Assembly: GCA_963770765.1 (NCBI GenBank) | Contig: CAVYQS010000007.1 | Location: 248,001 to 312,000 of the forward strand | Direction of reading: 5' to 3' | Length of the DNA stretch: 64,000 nt | Origin: CAVPCY01 sp963770765 | GTDB lineage: Bacteria; Actinomycetota; Coriobacteriia; Anaerosomatales; PHET01 | In this document: positions 52,124 through 60,267 of the stretch, piece after piece | How the letters are laid out: each line of letters opens with the position of its first letter | Numbering within the stretch: the first letter of the stretch is position 1 | Notes under the pieces: generated by a model | What the model was told of the DNA's origin: nothing | The model's input: only the letters and a program-made list of their open reading frames with translations | Databases searched by the model: none | Made by a program: the position numbers and the translations under genes

Positions 52124-52555
52124 CTATTCAGCGGGGCCGGGCGCACCGCTCGAAGTGATGCTGCTCGCTTCCACTTCAGGCCCGGCCATGCGTATCGAGG
52201 CACCCTGCAGTTGCGTACCCGCCACGATGACCCCCAGGCCCTCGAGACTCCCGGTTTCCGCGGGGAACTCGTCGGCGTTGGCGATGACTGCCACAACCGT
52301 GCCCTCGGCCCCCGCCGCCGCGGATCGGTCGATGACGGCCCAGAAGCCGCCCTCGAGATCACGGTATTCCAGCGTGCCGATCGCCTGCACGGTGCCGTCC
52401 GGCAGCGGGTAGAGGCCCGGCGCCAGGCTCGAGCCGGTGGGATCGCCGGGAGCGGTCGGCGGCGGTGCGCTCTCCGGCGGCTCCGCCGGAGAGCATGCGG
52501 TCGCAACGGCCACAAGTGCGGCCAAGCACATGAGGACAGCCAGATACCTGCGCAT
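52124..52555 (-). CDS. Small lipoprotein of unknown function
   Basis: The 143-residue product has a lipoprotein signal (LMCLAALVAVATAC, cysteine at residue 21), a proline/glutamate-rich linker and an 85-residue acidic domain with GLYPLPDGTVQAIGTLEYRD. No family is recognised. The ATG at 52555 has AGGAGG at 5 nt. The linker DNA contains a perfect 11-bp inverted repeat. Confidence 0.68.
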   Translation of the reverse strand: MRRYLAVLMCLAALVAVATACSPAEPPESAPPPTAPGDPTGSSLAPGLYPLPDGTVQAIGTLEYRDLEGGFWAVIDRSAAAGAEGTVVAVIANADEFPAETGSLEGLGVIVAGTQLQGASIRMAGPEVEASSITSSGAPGPAE

Positions 52556-52640
52556 GCGAACCTCCTGATCGCGTTCATCCACGGTCTTGGACGCGCGAAT
52601 GACGTACCGGGTTCTCAGTACGTCCCGCTGGGGGCAGGCG

Positions 52641-52817
52641 CTAGGCCGGAGACCAGAAGCACCGTTTGGGCGAGACGATCTCACCGGACTTCTTGAGGTC
52701 GTTCATCGCCTTGTCGACGACCTTGCGGTCGAGTCCGGTCATCTCGACGACCTTCCCGGCGTTGAGCGGCTCACCGGCCGCCTTCATCGCATCCAACACC
52801 TGCTGCTTCGGGTCCAT
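52641..52817 (-). CDS. Small winged-helix-like regulatory protein
   Basis: The 58-residue product (QQVLDAMKAAGEPLNAGKVV then EMTGLDRKVVDKAMNDLKKS) has the spacing of a helix-turn-helix: LNAGKVVEMTGLDRKVVDKAM as helices 2-3, followed by a strand-rich end SPKRCFWSPA. Such stand-alone domains bind DNA or modulate other regulators. AAGGAG precedes the ATG at 52817 by 5 nt. Confidence 0.7.
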   Translation of the reverse strand: MDPKQQVLDAMKAAGEPLNAGKVVEMTGLDRKVVDKAMNDLKKSGEIVSPKRCFWSPA

Positions 52818-53031
52818 GGGGTCTCCTTCGATAGATGGTCGTCCGGCTTCAGGGAAGATACCCGAACCGCGCTGAACGCCTCGCCGAATGAGCGGGCGTC
52901 GGCGCAGAGGCCTGGCTTCGAGCGATACCCGGTAACGGAACGGTAGCGGCCGTTTCGCAGCCGCTCCGCATCGGGCGTAGACTCTTTCACGGCGGCCATC
53001 GCGCCGCAATCGAAAAGAGGCGAAGCCTGGA

Positions 53032-55674
53032 ATGAAGCGCATGCGTGCTTCGATGAAGGCGGCGCTCGCAGCCGGAACGGTTGCGGGACTGGCGCTGCTG
53101 GCTCTACTCGTGTTTGCGGCGAACTACCTGTGGACGGAGTTCCAGTGGTACCAGAGTCTGGGCCACACCTCCGTCATCGTCACACGGATCACCTCGCAGG
53201 GGGTGCTGTGGGTGATCGCTGCGGTGATCGCCTCCGGTGCCATCTTCGCGGGTGCGACCGTGGCCGGTCGTCAGCGTCGACCACAGCAAGGGTTCACCGT
53301 CGCGACCGCGACGGTATCGCTCATTCTGGGCAGCCTCATCAGCTGGAACCTCTCGACGCACTGGATGACGTTCCGCCTCGCGGTCGCCCAGTCGCCGTTC
53401 GGGATCTTCGATCCCCAGTTCGGAAGAGACGTCGGCTTCTTCGTCTTCACGCTGCCTGCGCTCGAGCTGGCGAACACCTGGTTCAACGGGGTCGTCGTCA
53501 TCACGGCCATCGTCGCGATCGCCATCGCGATCTTCCCCGAACCGGGCGACACCCGCCCGGTCCTCACCGGAAGGTGGTGGCAGCTCAAGCCTCTGTTCTC
53601 GGTGCTGTTCGGGTTGCTGGTCCTTTCGGCGACGTTCGGCGCGTGGCTGTCGATCTGGCTTCTCGACCTGTCGAAGAACTCGCAGTTCACGGGCGCGGGC
53701 TACACCGACGTCCACGCCTCGATCCCGGCGCTGTGGGTGATGGTCGCAGTCGGCCTGGCCATCGCCGGGGTGGCGATCATGGGCGCCCGCTCGCGGCGGT
53801 GGCACCTGCTCGCGGGGCTCGTGGGCGTGTGGGCCGTCGCCGCGATCGTACTGGGTGACGCGTGGCCGGCCCTCATGCAGAACTACGTGGTGGCACCCAA
53901 TGAGGCCGCCCTCGAAGCGCCGTACCTTGAACGCAACATCGCCATGACGCGAACCGCCTACGGACTGGAGGACGTCCGGGCCCAACGCTTCTCGGCGCTC
54001 GAGAGCCTGGCCGGCCAGGCCGCTGCGGGCAGCGCGAAGGCGCTCAGCCACGCGCGGGTGTGGACGCCCGACTCGGTGAAGCAAGCCTACTCGCAACTCC
54101 AGACCATCCGGCCGTACTACAAGCTGTCCCGCATCGACACCGACCGCTACGTCGTTGACGGCGAGCCGAGCCAGGTGCTTGTGGCGGCCCGGCAGATCGA
54201 CCCGAACGCCTTGCCTGCGAACGCCAAGACGTGGGTGAACCAGCATCTCGTGTACACGCATGGTTACGGCATCGCGATGAGCTCGGCGCACGAGACCACC
54301 CAGCGGGGCTTCCCCACCTTCATCGTGGGTGACATCCCGCCACGGGTGGCGAGCGACGTGGCTGCGACATCTCCCGACCTCGAGATCGACGAGCCGCGCA
54401 TCTACTTCGGCCCCGATACCTCCGAGTACGCGATCATCGACTCGGGGATCGACGAGTTCGACTATCCCGCCGGCGAGGAGAACGTCTTCTACCACAACAC
54501 CTCTGAGATCGGTGTGAGGTTGAGCTCTGCGTTGCGACGTCTGTCCTGGGCGGTCAGGCTCGGCTCGGACCAGGTGCTCTTCTCGGACTACGTGTCTCCG
54601 GACAGCCGCGTGCTGATCCATCGCGACGTGCGCGACCGAGCCCGCCGGCTCGCCCCGTGGCTGGCCTACGACACAGACCCCTACCCCGCGATCGTGGACG
54701 GCCGCATCGTCTGGATCCTCGATGGATACACCTCCAGCGACCATTTCCCCTACTCACAGCCGCTCGCCGACGGGACGAACTATCTGCGCGACTCCGTGAA
54801 GGTCACGGTCGACGCCGCGAGCGGAGAGACGAACTTCTTCGCGAGCGGCGAGGATCCCATCCGGGACGCCTGGGCGTCGATCTACCCGGGGCTGATCCGG
54901 AGTGCGAACGACGTCCCGCCCTCGCTGGCCTCGCATTTCCGAGTGCCCCAGAAGCTCTTCTCGGCGCAGACACGGATCTATCGCACCTACCACATGACCG
55001 ACGCTCGGGTCTTCTACAACCGCGAGGACCAGTGGGAGATCTCGGGCGAGAAGAGCGACGATCCGGTCAAGCCGAGCTACGTCGTCTTGGACCCGCCCGA
55101 CGCGCGCACGTCCGGCATGTACCTGATGCAGCCGTTCGCCCCCAAAGACGGCGACAATCTGGTGGGATGGATGGCGGCGAGCTGCGAGCCCTCCGACTAC
55201 GGGCAGCAGACCGTCTACGCGCTGCCCAAGGACCACATCGTGCTGGGCCCGCAGCAGGTCAAGGCGCGCATCGACCAGGACCCCACGATCTCGCCGACGC
55301 TCTCACTGTGGAATCAACGCGGGAGCAAGGTGGTCTTCGGCGACATGCTCGTGCTGCCGGTCGAGGGAGCCATCGCCTATGTGCAGCCGGTCTTCCTGCA
55401 AGCCGAGAAGACCGCGATCACCGAACTCGTCGCGGTGGTCGTGGTCAGCGGCGACCACGTGGAGATGGATCCGACCCTCACCGGCGCACTCTCGAAAGCG
55501 TTCGGAACGACCGGCGGCACCGACTCACAGCGCGCGACACAGGTCGACGGGCTTTTCGCCGAGGCATACGCGGCGCAGGTCCGAGGCGATCTGACGACAT
55601 ACCGCGCGAAACTCGAGGAGCTGCGTGAGACTCTGGACTCGACGCGGACCGTGGGCGCCGCCGTGACCCCGTGA
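53032..55674 (+). CDS. UPF0182 (COG1615) family large membrane protein
   Basis: This 880-residue protein has seven hydrophobic helices in the first 280 residues (for example AGLALLALLVFAANYLW near residue 18) and a long soluble part with the family strings YVVAPNEAALEAPYLERNI, TIRPYYKLSRIDTDRY and NLVGWMAASCEP. The family is found in actinobacteria and cyanobacteria and its function is unknown. TAGACT (52978-52983) is a plausible -10 and AAGAGG lies 11 nt before the ATG; MRASMKA at 53041 is an alternative start. It converges with nrdG 12 bp away. Confidence 0.93.
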   Translation: MKRMRASMKAALAAGTVAGLALLALLVFAANYLWTEFQWYQSLGHTSVIVTRITSQGVLWVIAAVIASGAIFAGATVAGRQRRPQQGFTVATATVSLILGSLISWNLSTHWMTFRLAVAQSPFGIFDPQFGRDVGFFVFTLPALELANTWFNGVVVITAIVAIAIAIFPEPGDTRPVLTGRWWQLKPLFSVLFGLLVLSATFGAWLSIWLLDLSKNSQFTGAGYTDVHASIPALWVMVAVGLAIAGVAIMGARSRRWHLLAGLVGVWAVAAIVLGDAWPALMQNYVVAPNEAALEAPYLERNIAMTRTAYGLEDVRAQRFSALESLAGQAAAGSAKALSHARVWTPDSVKQAYSQLQTIRPYYKLSRIDTDRYVVDGEPSQVLVAARQIDPNALPANAKTWVNQHLVYTHGYGIAMSSAHETTQRGFPTFIVGDIPPRVASDVAATSPDLEIDEPRIYFGPDTSEYAIIDSGIDEFDYPAGEENVFYHNTSEIGVRLSSALRRLSWAVRLGSDQVLFSDYVSPDSRVLIHRDVRDRARRLAPWLAYDTDPYPAIVDGRIVWILDGYTSSDHFPYSQPLADGTNYLRDSVKVTVDAASGETNFFASGEDPIRDAWASIYPGLIRSANDVPPSLASHFRVPQKLFSAQTRIYRTYHMTDARVFYNREDQWEISGEKSDDPVKPSYVVLDPPDARTSGMYLMQPFAPKDGDNLVGWMAASCEPSDYGQQTVYALPKDHIVLGPQQVKARIDQDPTISPTLSLWNQRGSKVVFGDMLVLPVEGAIAYVQPVFLQAEKTAITELVAVVVVSGDHVEMDPTLTGALSKAFGTTGGTDSQRATQVDGLFAEAYAAQVRGDLTTYRAKLEELRETLDSTRTVGAAVTP

Positions 55675-55686
55675 CCGGGACGACCG

Positions 55687-56376
55687 CTACCGGATCGAGA
55701 ACGCCGAGAAGCTCTCGGCCAGACCCGGCGGAACGTGGGCCGCGCTGAAGCTCGCGGTGCGCAGCGCGCCATCCGTCCCCTCCGGTCGATAGGGCTGCAG
55801 CACCCAGCGGGTGACACCCTCGGCCGAGAGCTCCTCGGCCATGCGGATGAGCGCCGCCGAGTCGAGCAGGTCGGGATGCACGGTGGTACGCACTTCGAAG
55901 TCGACACCGGTGCGCACGAGGCGTCTGAGACTCTCGCGCGCGATATCGCCTGAGTGGGCAACGCCCGTGATCGCGGCGTACTCGTCCCACGGGGCCTTCA
56001 CGTCGAAGCCGACCCAGTCGAGCGACGGCAGGGTCTCCGAGAGCCGGTCGGGGTACTGGCCGCCGGTATGCAGGCCGACCTTGAACCCCATCGTGCGCAC
56101 CTCGCGCACGGCGGCGCTGATGGCCGAATGCACGGTGGGCTCGCCGCCGGAGAAGACCACCGCGTCGAGCAGGCCCATCCGGGTGGCGAGGAACGCCTTC
56201 ACCCGGGACCACGTCGGCCCGTCGCCCTCCCCCGCCTGCAGAAGATGGGGGTTGTGGCAGTAGGGGCAGCGCCACGGGCACCCTTGCAAGAAGACCGTCG
56301 CCGCGAGTTCGCCCGGCCAGTCGCAACTCGACAGCCGGGCGAGTCCGCCCACGGGGAGATCAGTTGAGCTTGTCAC
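55687..56376 (-). CDS. nrdG: Anaerobic ribonucleotide reductase activating enzyme (NrdG2 type)
   Basis: This 229-residue radical SAM protein has the [4Fe-4S]/SAM motif CPWRCPYC near residue 33 and the VFSGGEPTVH strand, matching the NrdG2 (TIGR02495) type rather than the short classical NrdG. It generates the glycyl radical on NrdD from SAM with an electron from flavodoxin or ferredoxin. Its start overlaps the small nrdD segment gene by 17 bp, so it is the last gene of the nrdD-nrdD segment-nrdG operon. Confidence 0.92.
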   Translation of the reverse strand: MTSSTDLPVGGLARLSSCDWPGELAATVFLQGCPWRCPYCHNPHLLQAGEGDGPTWSRVKAFLATRMGLLDAVVFSGGEPTVHSAISAAVREVRTMGFKVGLHTGGQYPDRLSETLPSLDWVGFDVKAPWDEYAAITGVAHSGDIARESLRRLVRTGVDFEVRTTVHPDLLDSAALIRMAEELSAEGVTRWVLQPYRPEGTDGALRTASFSAAHVPPGLAESFSAFSIR

Positions 56377-56542
56377 CGGGCTCGGTGAAGCAGGTGCGCT
56401 CGGCGAACTCGCCCTTCTTCCCCTGGTTGAACGACGCGACGGGGCGGTGGTAGCCCATCACGCGCGTCCAGACCTCGCAGGGCTGGCGCTCCTCATCGGA
56501 AAGCTCGATCAGGTCGTGCTCAGGCTTGAGTATCTCGGCCAT
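56360..56542 (-). CDS. nrdD: Separate glycyl-radical C-terminal segment of class III ribonucleotide reductase
   Basis: This 60-residue protein contains PCEVWTRVMGYHRPVASFNQ followed by GKKGEFAERTCF, which is the RVxGY glycyl-radical end of NrdD (radical glycine at residue 30). The large NrdD encoded just upstream ends before this point. A separate AGGAGG site lies 8 nt before the ATG and the upstream frame has a proper stop, so this is a genuine second gene and not a frameshift. It would have to join the large subunit in trans to carry the radical. Confidence 0.85.
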   Translation of the reverse strand: MAEILKPEHDLIELSDEERQPCEVWTRVMGYHRPVASFNQGKKGEFAERTCFTEPGDKLN

Positions 56543-56556
56543 GGTGGATCCCTCCT

Positions 56557-58584
56557 CTAGTCGCAGCAGACCGCTGCGCGCTTGCGGGCGACGAGCTCCT
56601 CGTCGCACTTCGGGCAGTACTCATGCTCACCATCGAGGTAGCCGTGCGTCGGACATACCGAGAAGGTGGGAGTGATCGTGATGTAGGGCAGCCGGAAGTT
56701 CTCGAGCGAGCGCTTCACGAGCTTCTTGCACGCATCTGCCGAGGAGATCCGCTCGCCCATGTAGAGGTGCAGGACCGTGCCGCCGGTGTACTTGCGCTGC
56801 AGCTCCTCCTGGCGCTCGAGCGCCTCGAAGGCGTCGTCGGTGAAGCCCGCCGGCAGCTGGCTCGAGTTCGTGTAGTACGGGTTGCCATCCGGTCCGGCCT
56901 GGAGGATCTCGGGATAGCGCTTCTTGTCCTCACGGGCGAAGCGGTACGTCGTGCCCTCCGCGGGTGTCGCCTCGAGGTTGTAGAGGTGGCCGGTCTCCTC
57001 TTGGAACGCGACCATGCGCTCGCGGACGTGATCGAGGAAGCGCACGGCGAACTCGTGGCCCCATGGCGTGGAGATGTCCTCGGCGTCACCGGTGAAGTTG
57101 CGGATCATCTCGTTGATGCCGTTCACGCCCACGGTGGAGAAGTGGTTCCGCAGGGTACCCAGGTAGCGCTTGGTGTACGGGAACAGCCCTCCCTCGATAT
57201 GACGCTCGATGACCTTTCGCTTGAGTTCCAGACTGGTTCGTGACAACTCGAGCAGGTAATCGAGTTGGGCGAAGAGCGCGGTCTCGTCACCGGCATGGGC
57301 GTGACCCAAGCGGGCGCAGTTGATGGTGACCACGCCGAGCGAGCCGGTCTGCTCGGCGGATCCGAACAGGCCGTTCCCGCGCTTGAGCAGCTCGGTGAGG
57401 TCGAGCTGGAGCCGGCAGCACATCGAGCGCACCATGTTGGGCTTGAGCTCGGAGTTGAGGAAGTTCTGGAAGTACGGCAGCCCGTACTTCGCCGTCATCT
57501 CGAAGAGCAGCTCGGCGTTCTCGGATTCCCACGGGAACTCGGGCGTGATGTTGTAGGTGGGGATCGGGAAGGTGAAGACGCGGCCTTTGGCGTCGCCCTT
57601 GGTCATGACCTCGATGTAGGCCCGGTTGATCATGTCCATCTCGACCTGAAGCTCGCCGTAGGTGAACTCCTGGATCTCGCCGCCGATGACGGGATACTCG
57701 CCCTTGAGGTCGTCGGGGCAGGTCCAGTCGAAGGTGAGGTTGGTGAAGGGCGTCTGCGTCCCCCATCGGGACGGGACGTTGAGGTTGTAGACGAGTTCCT
57801 GGATCGACTGCCGAACGAGGTCGTAGGAGAGCGAGTCCTTGCGGATGTAGGGGGCCAGGTACGTGTCGAACGAGCTGAACGCCTGCGCGCCCGCCCACTC
57901 GTTCTGGAGCGTACCGAGGAAGTTCACGATCTGGCCAACGGCGCTGGACAGGTGCTTGGGGGGACCGGCCTCGACCTTGCCCGGCACACCGTTGAGACCC
58001 TCGGTGAGCAGCGTGCGAAGCGACCAGCCGGCGCAGTATCCCGCGAGCATGTCGAGGTCATGGATGTGGATATCGCCCTCGCGATGCGCCTCTCCCACCT
58101 GAGCCGGGTAGACGTGCGAGAGCCAGTAGTTGGCGACGACCTTGCCCGAGACGTTCAGTATCAGACCGCCGAGCGAATAGCCCTGGTTCGCGTTGGCGTT
58201 CACTCGCCAGTCGGCTCGGTCGAGGTACTCGTTGATCGACGTCTCGACCTCGACGACCGTCTTGCGGTCGCTTCGCAGCCGGGCGCGCTGCTCGCGGTAG
58301 ACGATGTAGGCGCGGGCGGTGGCGAAGTGGTTCGCGCTGATGAGGACCTGCTCCACGACGTCCTGGATCTGCTCGATCGTGGGAGGGGTCTCGGGGAACC
58401 GATGAGCGAGTACCTTGATGGCCTGCGCCGTGAGGAGCTGCGACTCGGGAGCGTCGAACTCGTTGGTGGCCTTGCCGGCACGCTCGATGGCCGAGCGGAT
58501 CTTCTCGGCGTCGAAGGCCGTCCGTTCGCCCCCACGCTTGATGACCCCCGCAAGCACAGGACGGCCGATGGTCTCGCTCCCCAT
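56557..58584 (-). CDS. nrdD: Anaerobic (class III) ribonucleoside-triphosphate reductase, large part
   Basis: This 675-residue protein has an N-terminal ATP-cone (GVIKRGGERTAFDAEKIRSA, residues 12-100) for allosteric control, then the ten-stranded barrel with NLTFDWTCP, TFPIPTYNITPEF and the GSLGVVTINCARLGH segment. Its C terminus keeps the zinc-type CPTHGYLDGEHEYCPKC cluster but ends at ARKRAAVCCD without a glycyl-radical RVxGY motif. It reduces ribonucleoside triphosphates to deoxyribonucleotides under anoxia. ATG 58584 has GGGGAG 9 nt upstream. A cobalamin riboswitch precedes it. Confidence 0.95.
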   Translation of the reverse strand: MGSETIGRPVLAGVIKRGGERTAFDAEKIRSAIERAGKATNEFDAPESQLLTAQAIKVLAHRFPETPPTIEQIQDVVEQVLISANHFATARAYIVYREQRARLRSDRKTVVEVETSINEYLDRADWRVNANANQGYSLGGLILNVSGKVVANYWLSHVYPAQVGEAHREGDIHIHDLDMLAGYCAGWSLRTLLTEGLNGVPGKVEAGPPKHLSSAVGQIVNFLGTLQNEWAGAQAFSSFDTYLAPYIRKDSLSYDLVRQSIQELVYNLNVPSRWGTQTPFTNLTFDWTCPDDLKGEYPVIGGEIQEFTYGELQVEMDMINRAYIEVMTKGDAKGRVFTFPIPTYNITPEFPWESENAELLFEMTAKYGLPYFQNFLNSELKPNMVRSMCCRLQLDLTELLKRGNGLFGSAEQTGSLGVVTINCARLGHAHAGDETALFAQLDYLLELSRTSLELKRKVIERHIEGGLFPYTKRYLGTLRNHFSTVGVNGINEMIRNFTGDAEDISTPWGHEFAVRFLDHVRERMVAFQEETGHLYNLEATPAEGTTYRFAREDKKRYPEILQAGPDGNPYYTNSSQLPAGFTDDAFEALERQEELQRKYTGGTVLHLYMGERISSADACKKLVKRSLENFRLPYITITPTFSVCPTHGYLDGEHEYCPKCDEELVARKRAAVCCD

Positions 58585-58705
58585 GTGACGCAACTCCCCT
58601 CACGTGAGCGGGTCGGCGGCGGCGTGGCGTTCACGGCTCTGAGGCCGAGAAACGCGACGCGCACCACCGGGACACCCCGCCCGGTCCTCGTGCTGTCATC
58701 TCGCG
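58585..58705 (-). promoter_or_regulatory. Expression platform between the cobalamin aptamer and nrdD
   Basis: About 120 nt separate the aptamer from the nrdD ATG. They contain CCGGG/CCCGG hairpin material and, next to the GGGGAG ribosome site, the self-complementary CTCACGTGAG. Pairing that hides the ribosome site would give translational control, but the exact switch cannot be resolved by eye. Confidence 0.5.
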
Positions 58706-58876
58706 GCAGGTCTACCCGCTCAAGACGCTGCCTGTGGCGCCGTGCCTTCCCGGCTTCTTGTGCCAGTGGCACCACAGTCGGCCGCGAACATCCACGTACC
58801 GGTGCGGACAGCGCCCGCTCTTGTCCCCCGATTCGGAACGCACTGGTTTCCCTCGTAACACCAGATGTTGTGGTCT
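58706..58876 (-). promoter_or_regulatory. Cobalamin (AdoCbl) riboswitch upstream of nrdD
   Basis: Read on the minus strand, the aptamer shows the family blocks in order: CTGGTGTTACGAGGGAAACC, then AGTGCGTTCCGAATC, GCTGTCCGCACCGG, GCCACTGG, CCGGGAAGGC, and the B12 box AGCGGGTAGACCTGCC at its 3' end (58706-58721). It lies about 120 nt before nrdD. Binding of adenosylcobalamin is expected to shut off the class III reductase when a B12-dependent class II enzyme can work. Confidence 0.88.
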
Positions 58877-58925
58877 GGCGCATCACGATACAACATATAG
58901 TATGTGAACCCCGCAAGCGGGTCAA
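58858..58925 (-). promoter_or_regulatory. nrdD promoter with NrdR-like tandem boxes
   Basis: A sigma70-like promoter TTGACC (58920-58925), 17 nt, TACTAT (58897-58902) would start transcription near 58890, ahead of the riboswitch. ACATACTATATGTTGT (58890-58905) overlaps the -10 and matches 11 of 16 positions of the NrdR box; a second box-like CCACAACATCTGGTGT (58858-58873) follows after exactly 16 nt, giving a 32-bp centre distance. The second box overlaps the start of the aptamer, so part of its similarity may come from the riboswitch. Confidence 0.6.
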
Positions 58926-59004
58926 CGCGAAGAGCGCACAGAGATCGGGATTCTGATGCGGCTTGAGCGGGATGCGGAATCCCTGTTTGACGGCTTGAGA
59001 CGGG

Positions 59005-59583
59005 TCAGCGCTGGTCGAAGCGGATGCCCGCCTCGGAGAGCCGCACCACCTCGGCGATGCGGCGGCTGCGGGTCTCAGGCCGTTTGGCGCTCGCGATCCA
59101 CCCGAGGGCGAGCTTCTGCGCGCCGGCTCTCGACGCTTCGAAGAAGCGGCGTGCGGTCGGGCTGTCGGCGAACGCAGCGGCCAGGTCGTCGGGGATGAGC
59201 ATCGCGTCTATGTCGTCGAGCGCGTGCCAGGAACCATCGGCCTTGGCGGCGTCGACAACCGCACGCCCGGCGCTCGTCATGAGCCCGGCGGCCTCAAGCC
59301 GGGCTACGCGCTCCTTGTTCGACTGCGACCAGACGCTCCCGGCCCGTCGAGGCGCCATCATGCCCTGGAAGCGGTCGTCGTCCAAGGACCGGGCCCGGCC
59401 GTCGATCCAGCCGAAGCACAGCGCCTCCTCTACCACGTCGTCGTAGTACAGAGTCCCGCGGGTACTCCGCTTCTTGTCGATGAGCAGCCAGATCGACTCT
59501 GGCTGGGTGTGGTGCGCCGTCAACCACGCTCGCCACTCAGCTCGCGAGGACAGATCGACCGTCTCGAGTTCGTCCGCGCCCAT
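59005..59583 (-). CDS. YdeI/OmpD-associated family protein
   Basis: This 192-residue protein matches the YdeI/OmpD-associated family: RAEWRAWLTAHHTQPESIWL, the EALCFGWIDGRARSLDD helix-loop, RRAGSVWSQSNKERVARL and DDLAAAFADSPTARRFF. Members are small and uncharacterised. ATG 59583 has AAGGAG upstream. It is divergent from the thioesterase gene. The 79 bp between it and the nrdD promoter (58926-59004) hold nothing recognisable. Confidence 0.85.
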   Translation of the reverse strand: MGADELETVDLSSRAEWRAWLTAHHTQPESIWLLIDKKRSTRGTLYYDDVVEEALCFGWIDGRARSLDDDRFQGMMAPRRAGSVWSQSNKERVARLEAAGLMTSAGRAVVDAAKADGSWHALDDIDAMLIPDDLAAAFADSPTARRFFEASRAGAQKLALGWIASAKRPETRSRRIAEVVRLSEAGIRFDQR

Positions 59584-59639
59584 CGTCTGCTCTCCTTCTC
59601 CGTTGTCGGATGGTATGTCTGTGCCCAACGATGCGGGCG

Positions 59640-59645
59640 TATCAT
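59640..59645 (+). promoter_or_regulatory. -10 element (TATCAT) for the thioesterase gene
   Basis: TATCAT would start transcription near 59652, about 27 nt before the GTG at 59679, leaving room for the AAGGGA ribosome site (59668-59673). No -35 is evident. Confidence 0.4.
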
Positions 59646-59678
59646 GTGCGCGACGCCGTGACACCCGAAGGGATCCCC

Positions 59679-60191
59679 GTGATTCAACACGTCCGTGGAG
59701 CGCAGAACGTCAGCCGCATGTGCATGGTGTGCGGCTCTCAGAACCCTTACAGCCTCAAAGCGCGCTTCCTCGAGCTCGAGAGCGGTGAACTGGTGGGGCT
59801 GTTCGCTCCGCTGCCGGAACACCAGAGCTATCCGGGGCGGCTGCATGGTGGTGTCTCATCGGCGATCCTCGACGAGACGATCGGCAGGGCGGTCAACGTG
59901 ATCGATCCCGACGCATGGGGCGTCACGGTCGAGTTGTCGTTGAGATACCGCCAGCCGGTCCCGCTCGACAGCGAGATCAGAGCGGTGGCCCGCATCACGC
60001 GAGACTCCAGCCGTCTGTTCGAAGGTACGGGGGAGATCGTGCTCCCGGACGGCACGGTCGCGGTCGAAGCCTCGGGAAAGTACCTGAAGATGCCGATAGA
60101 CAAGATTGCCGACGGCGACTTCGATTCGGAGTGGTTCGCCGACGGCCGTTCAGCCCCTGAGCGCATCGATATGCAGCCACGAAGGACATAG
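59679..60191 (+). CDS. PaaI/YbgC-like hotdog-fold thioesterase
   Basis: This 170-residue protein has a short N-terminal CMVCG knuckle and a single hotdog domain with GRLHGGVSSAILDETIGRAV, the PaaI-type catalytic helix with the active aspartate/glutamate, and VELSLRYRQPVPLDSEI. It likely hydrolyses acyl-CoA thioesters in the cytoplasm. GTG 59679 has AAGGGA 5 nt before it; earlier in-frame starts lack one. The 76-bp gap to the next gene suggests possible co-transcription. Confidence 0.85.
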   Translation: MIQHVRGAQNVSRMCMVCGSQNPYSLKARFLELESGELVGLFAPLPEHQSYPGRLHGGVSSAILDETIGRAVNVIDPDAWGVTVELSLRYRQPVPLDSEIRAVARITRDSSRLFEGTGEIVLPDGTVAVEASGKYLKMPIDKIADGDFDSEWFADGRSAPERIDMQPRRT

Positions 60192-60267
60192 GTCGCAAAG
60201 CCGGTTCACGTCGATTCGCAACGGAAGCGGGGCTGTCCGAGAGCCGAGTCGAGCGCGAAAGGCACCG

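Noticed and set aside
56543..56608. Frameshift between nrdD and the small radical-segment gene
   Set aside because: The stop codon, AGGAGG site and ATG form a normal gene start; joining the frames would not recreate a conserved linker.
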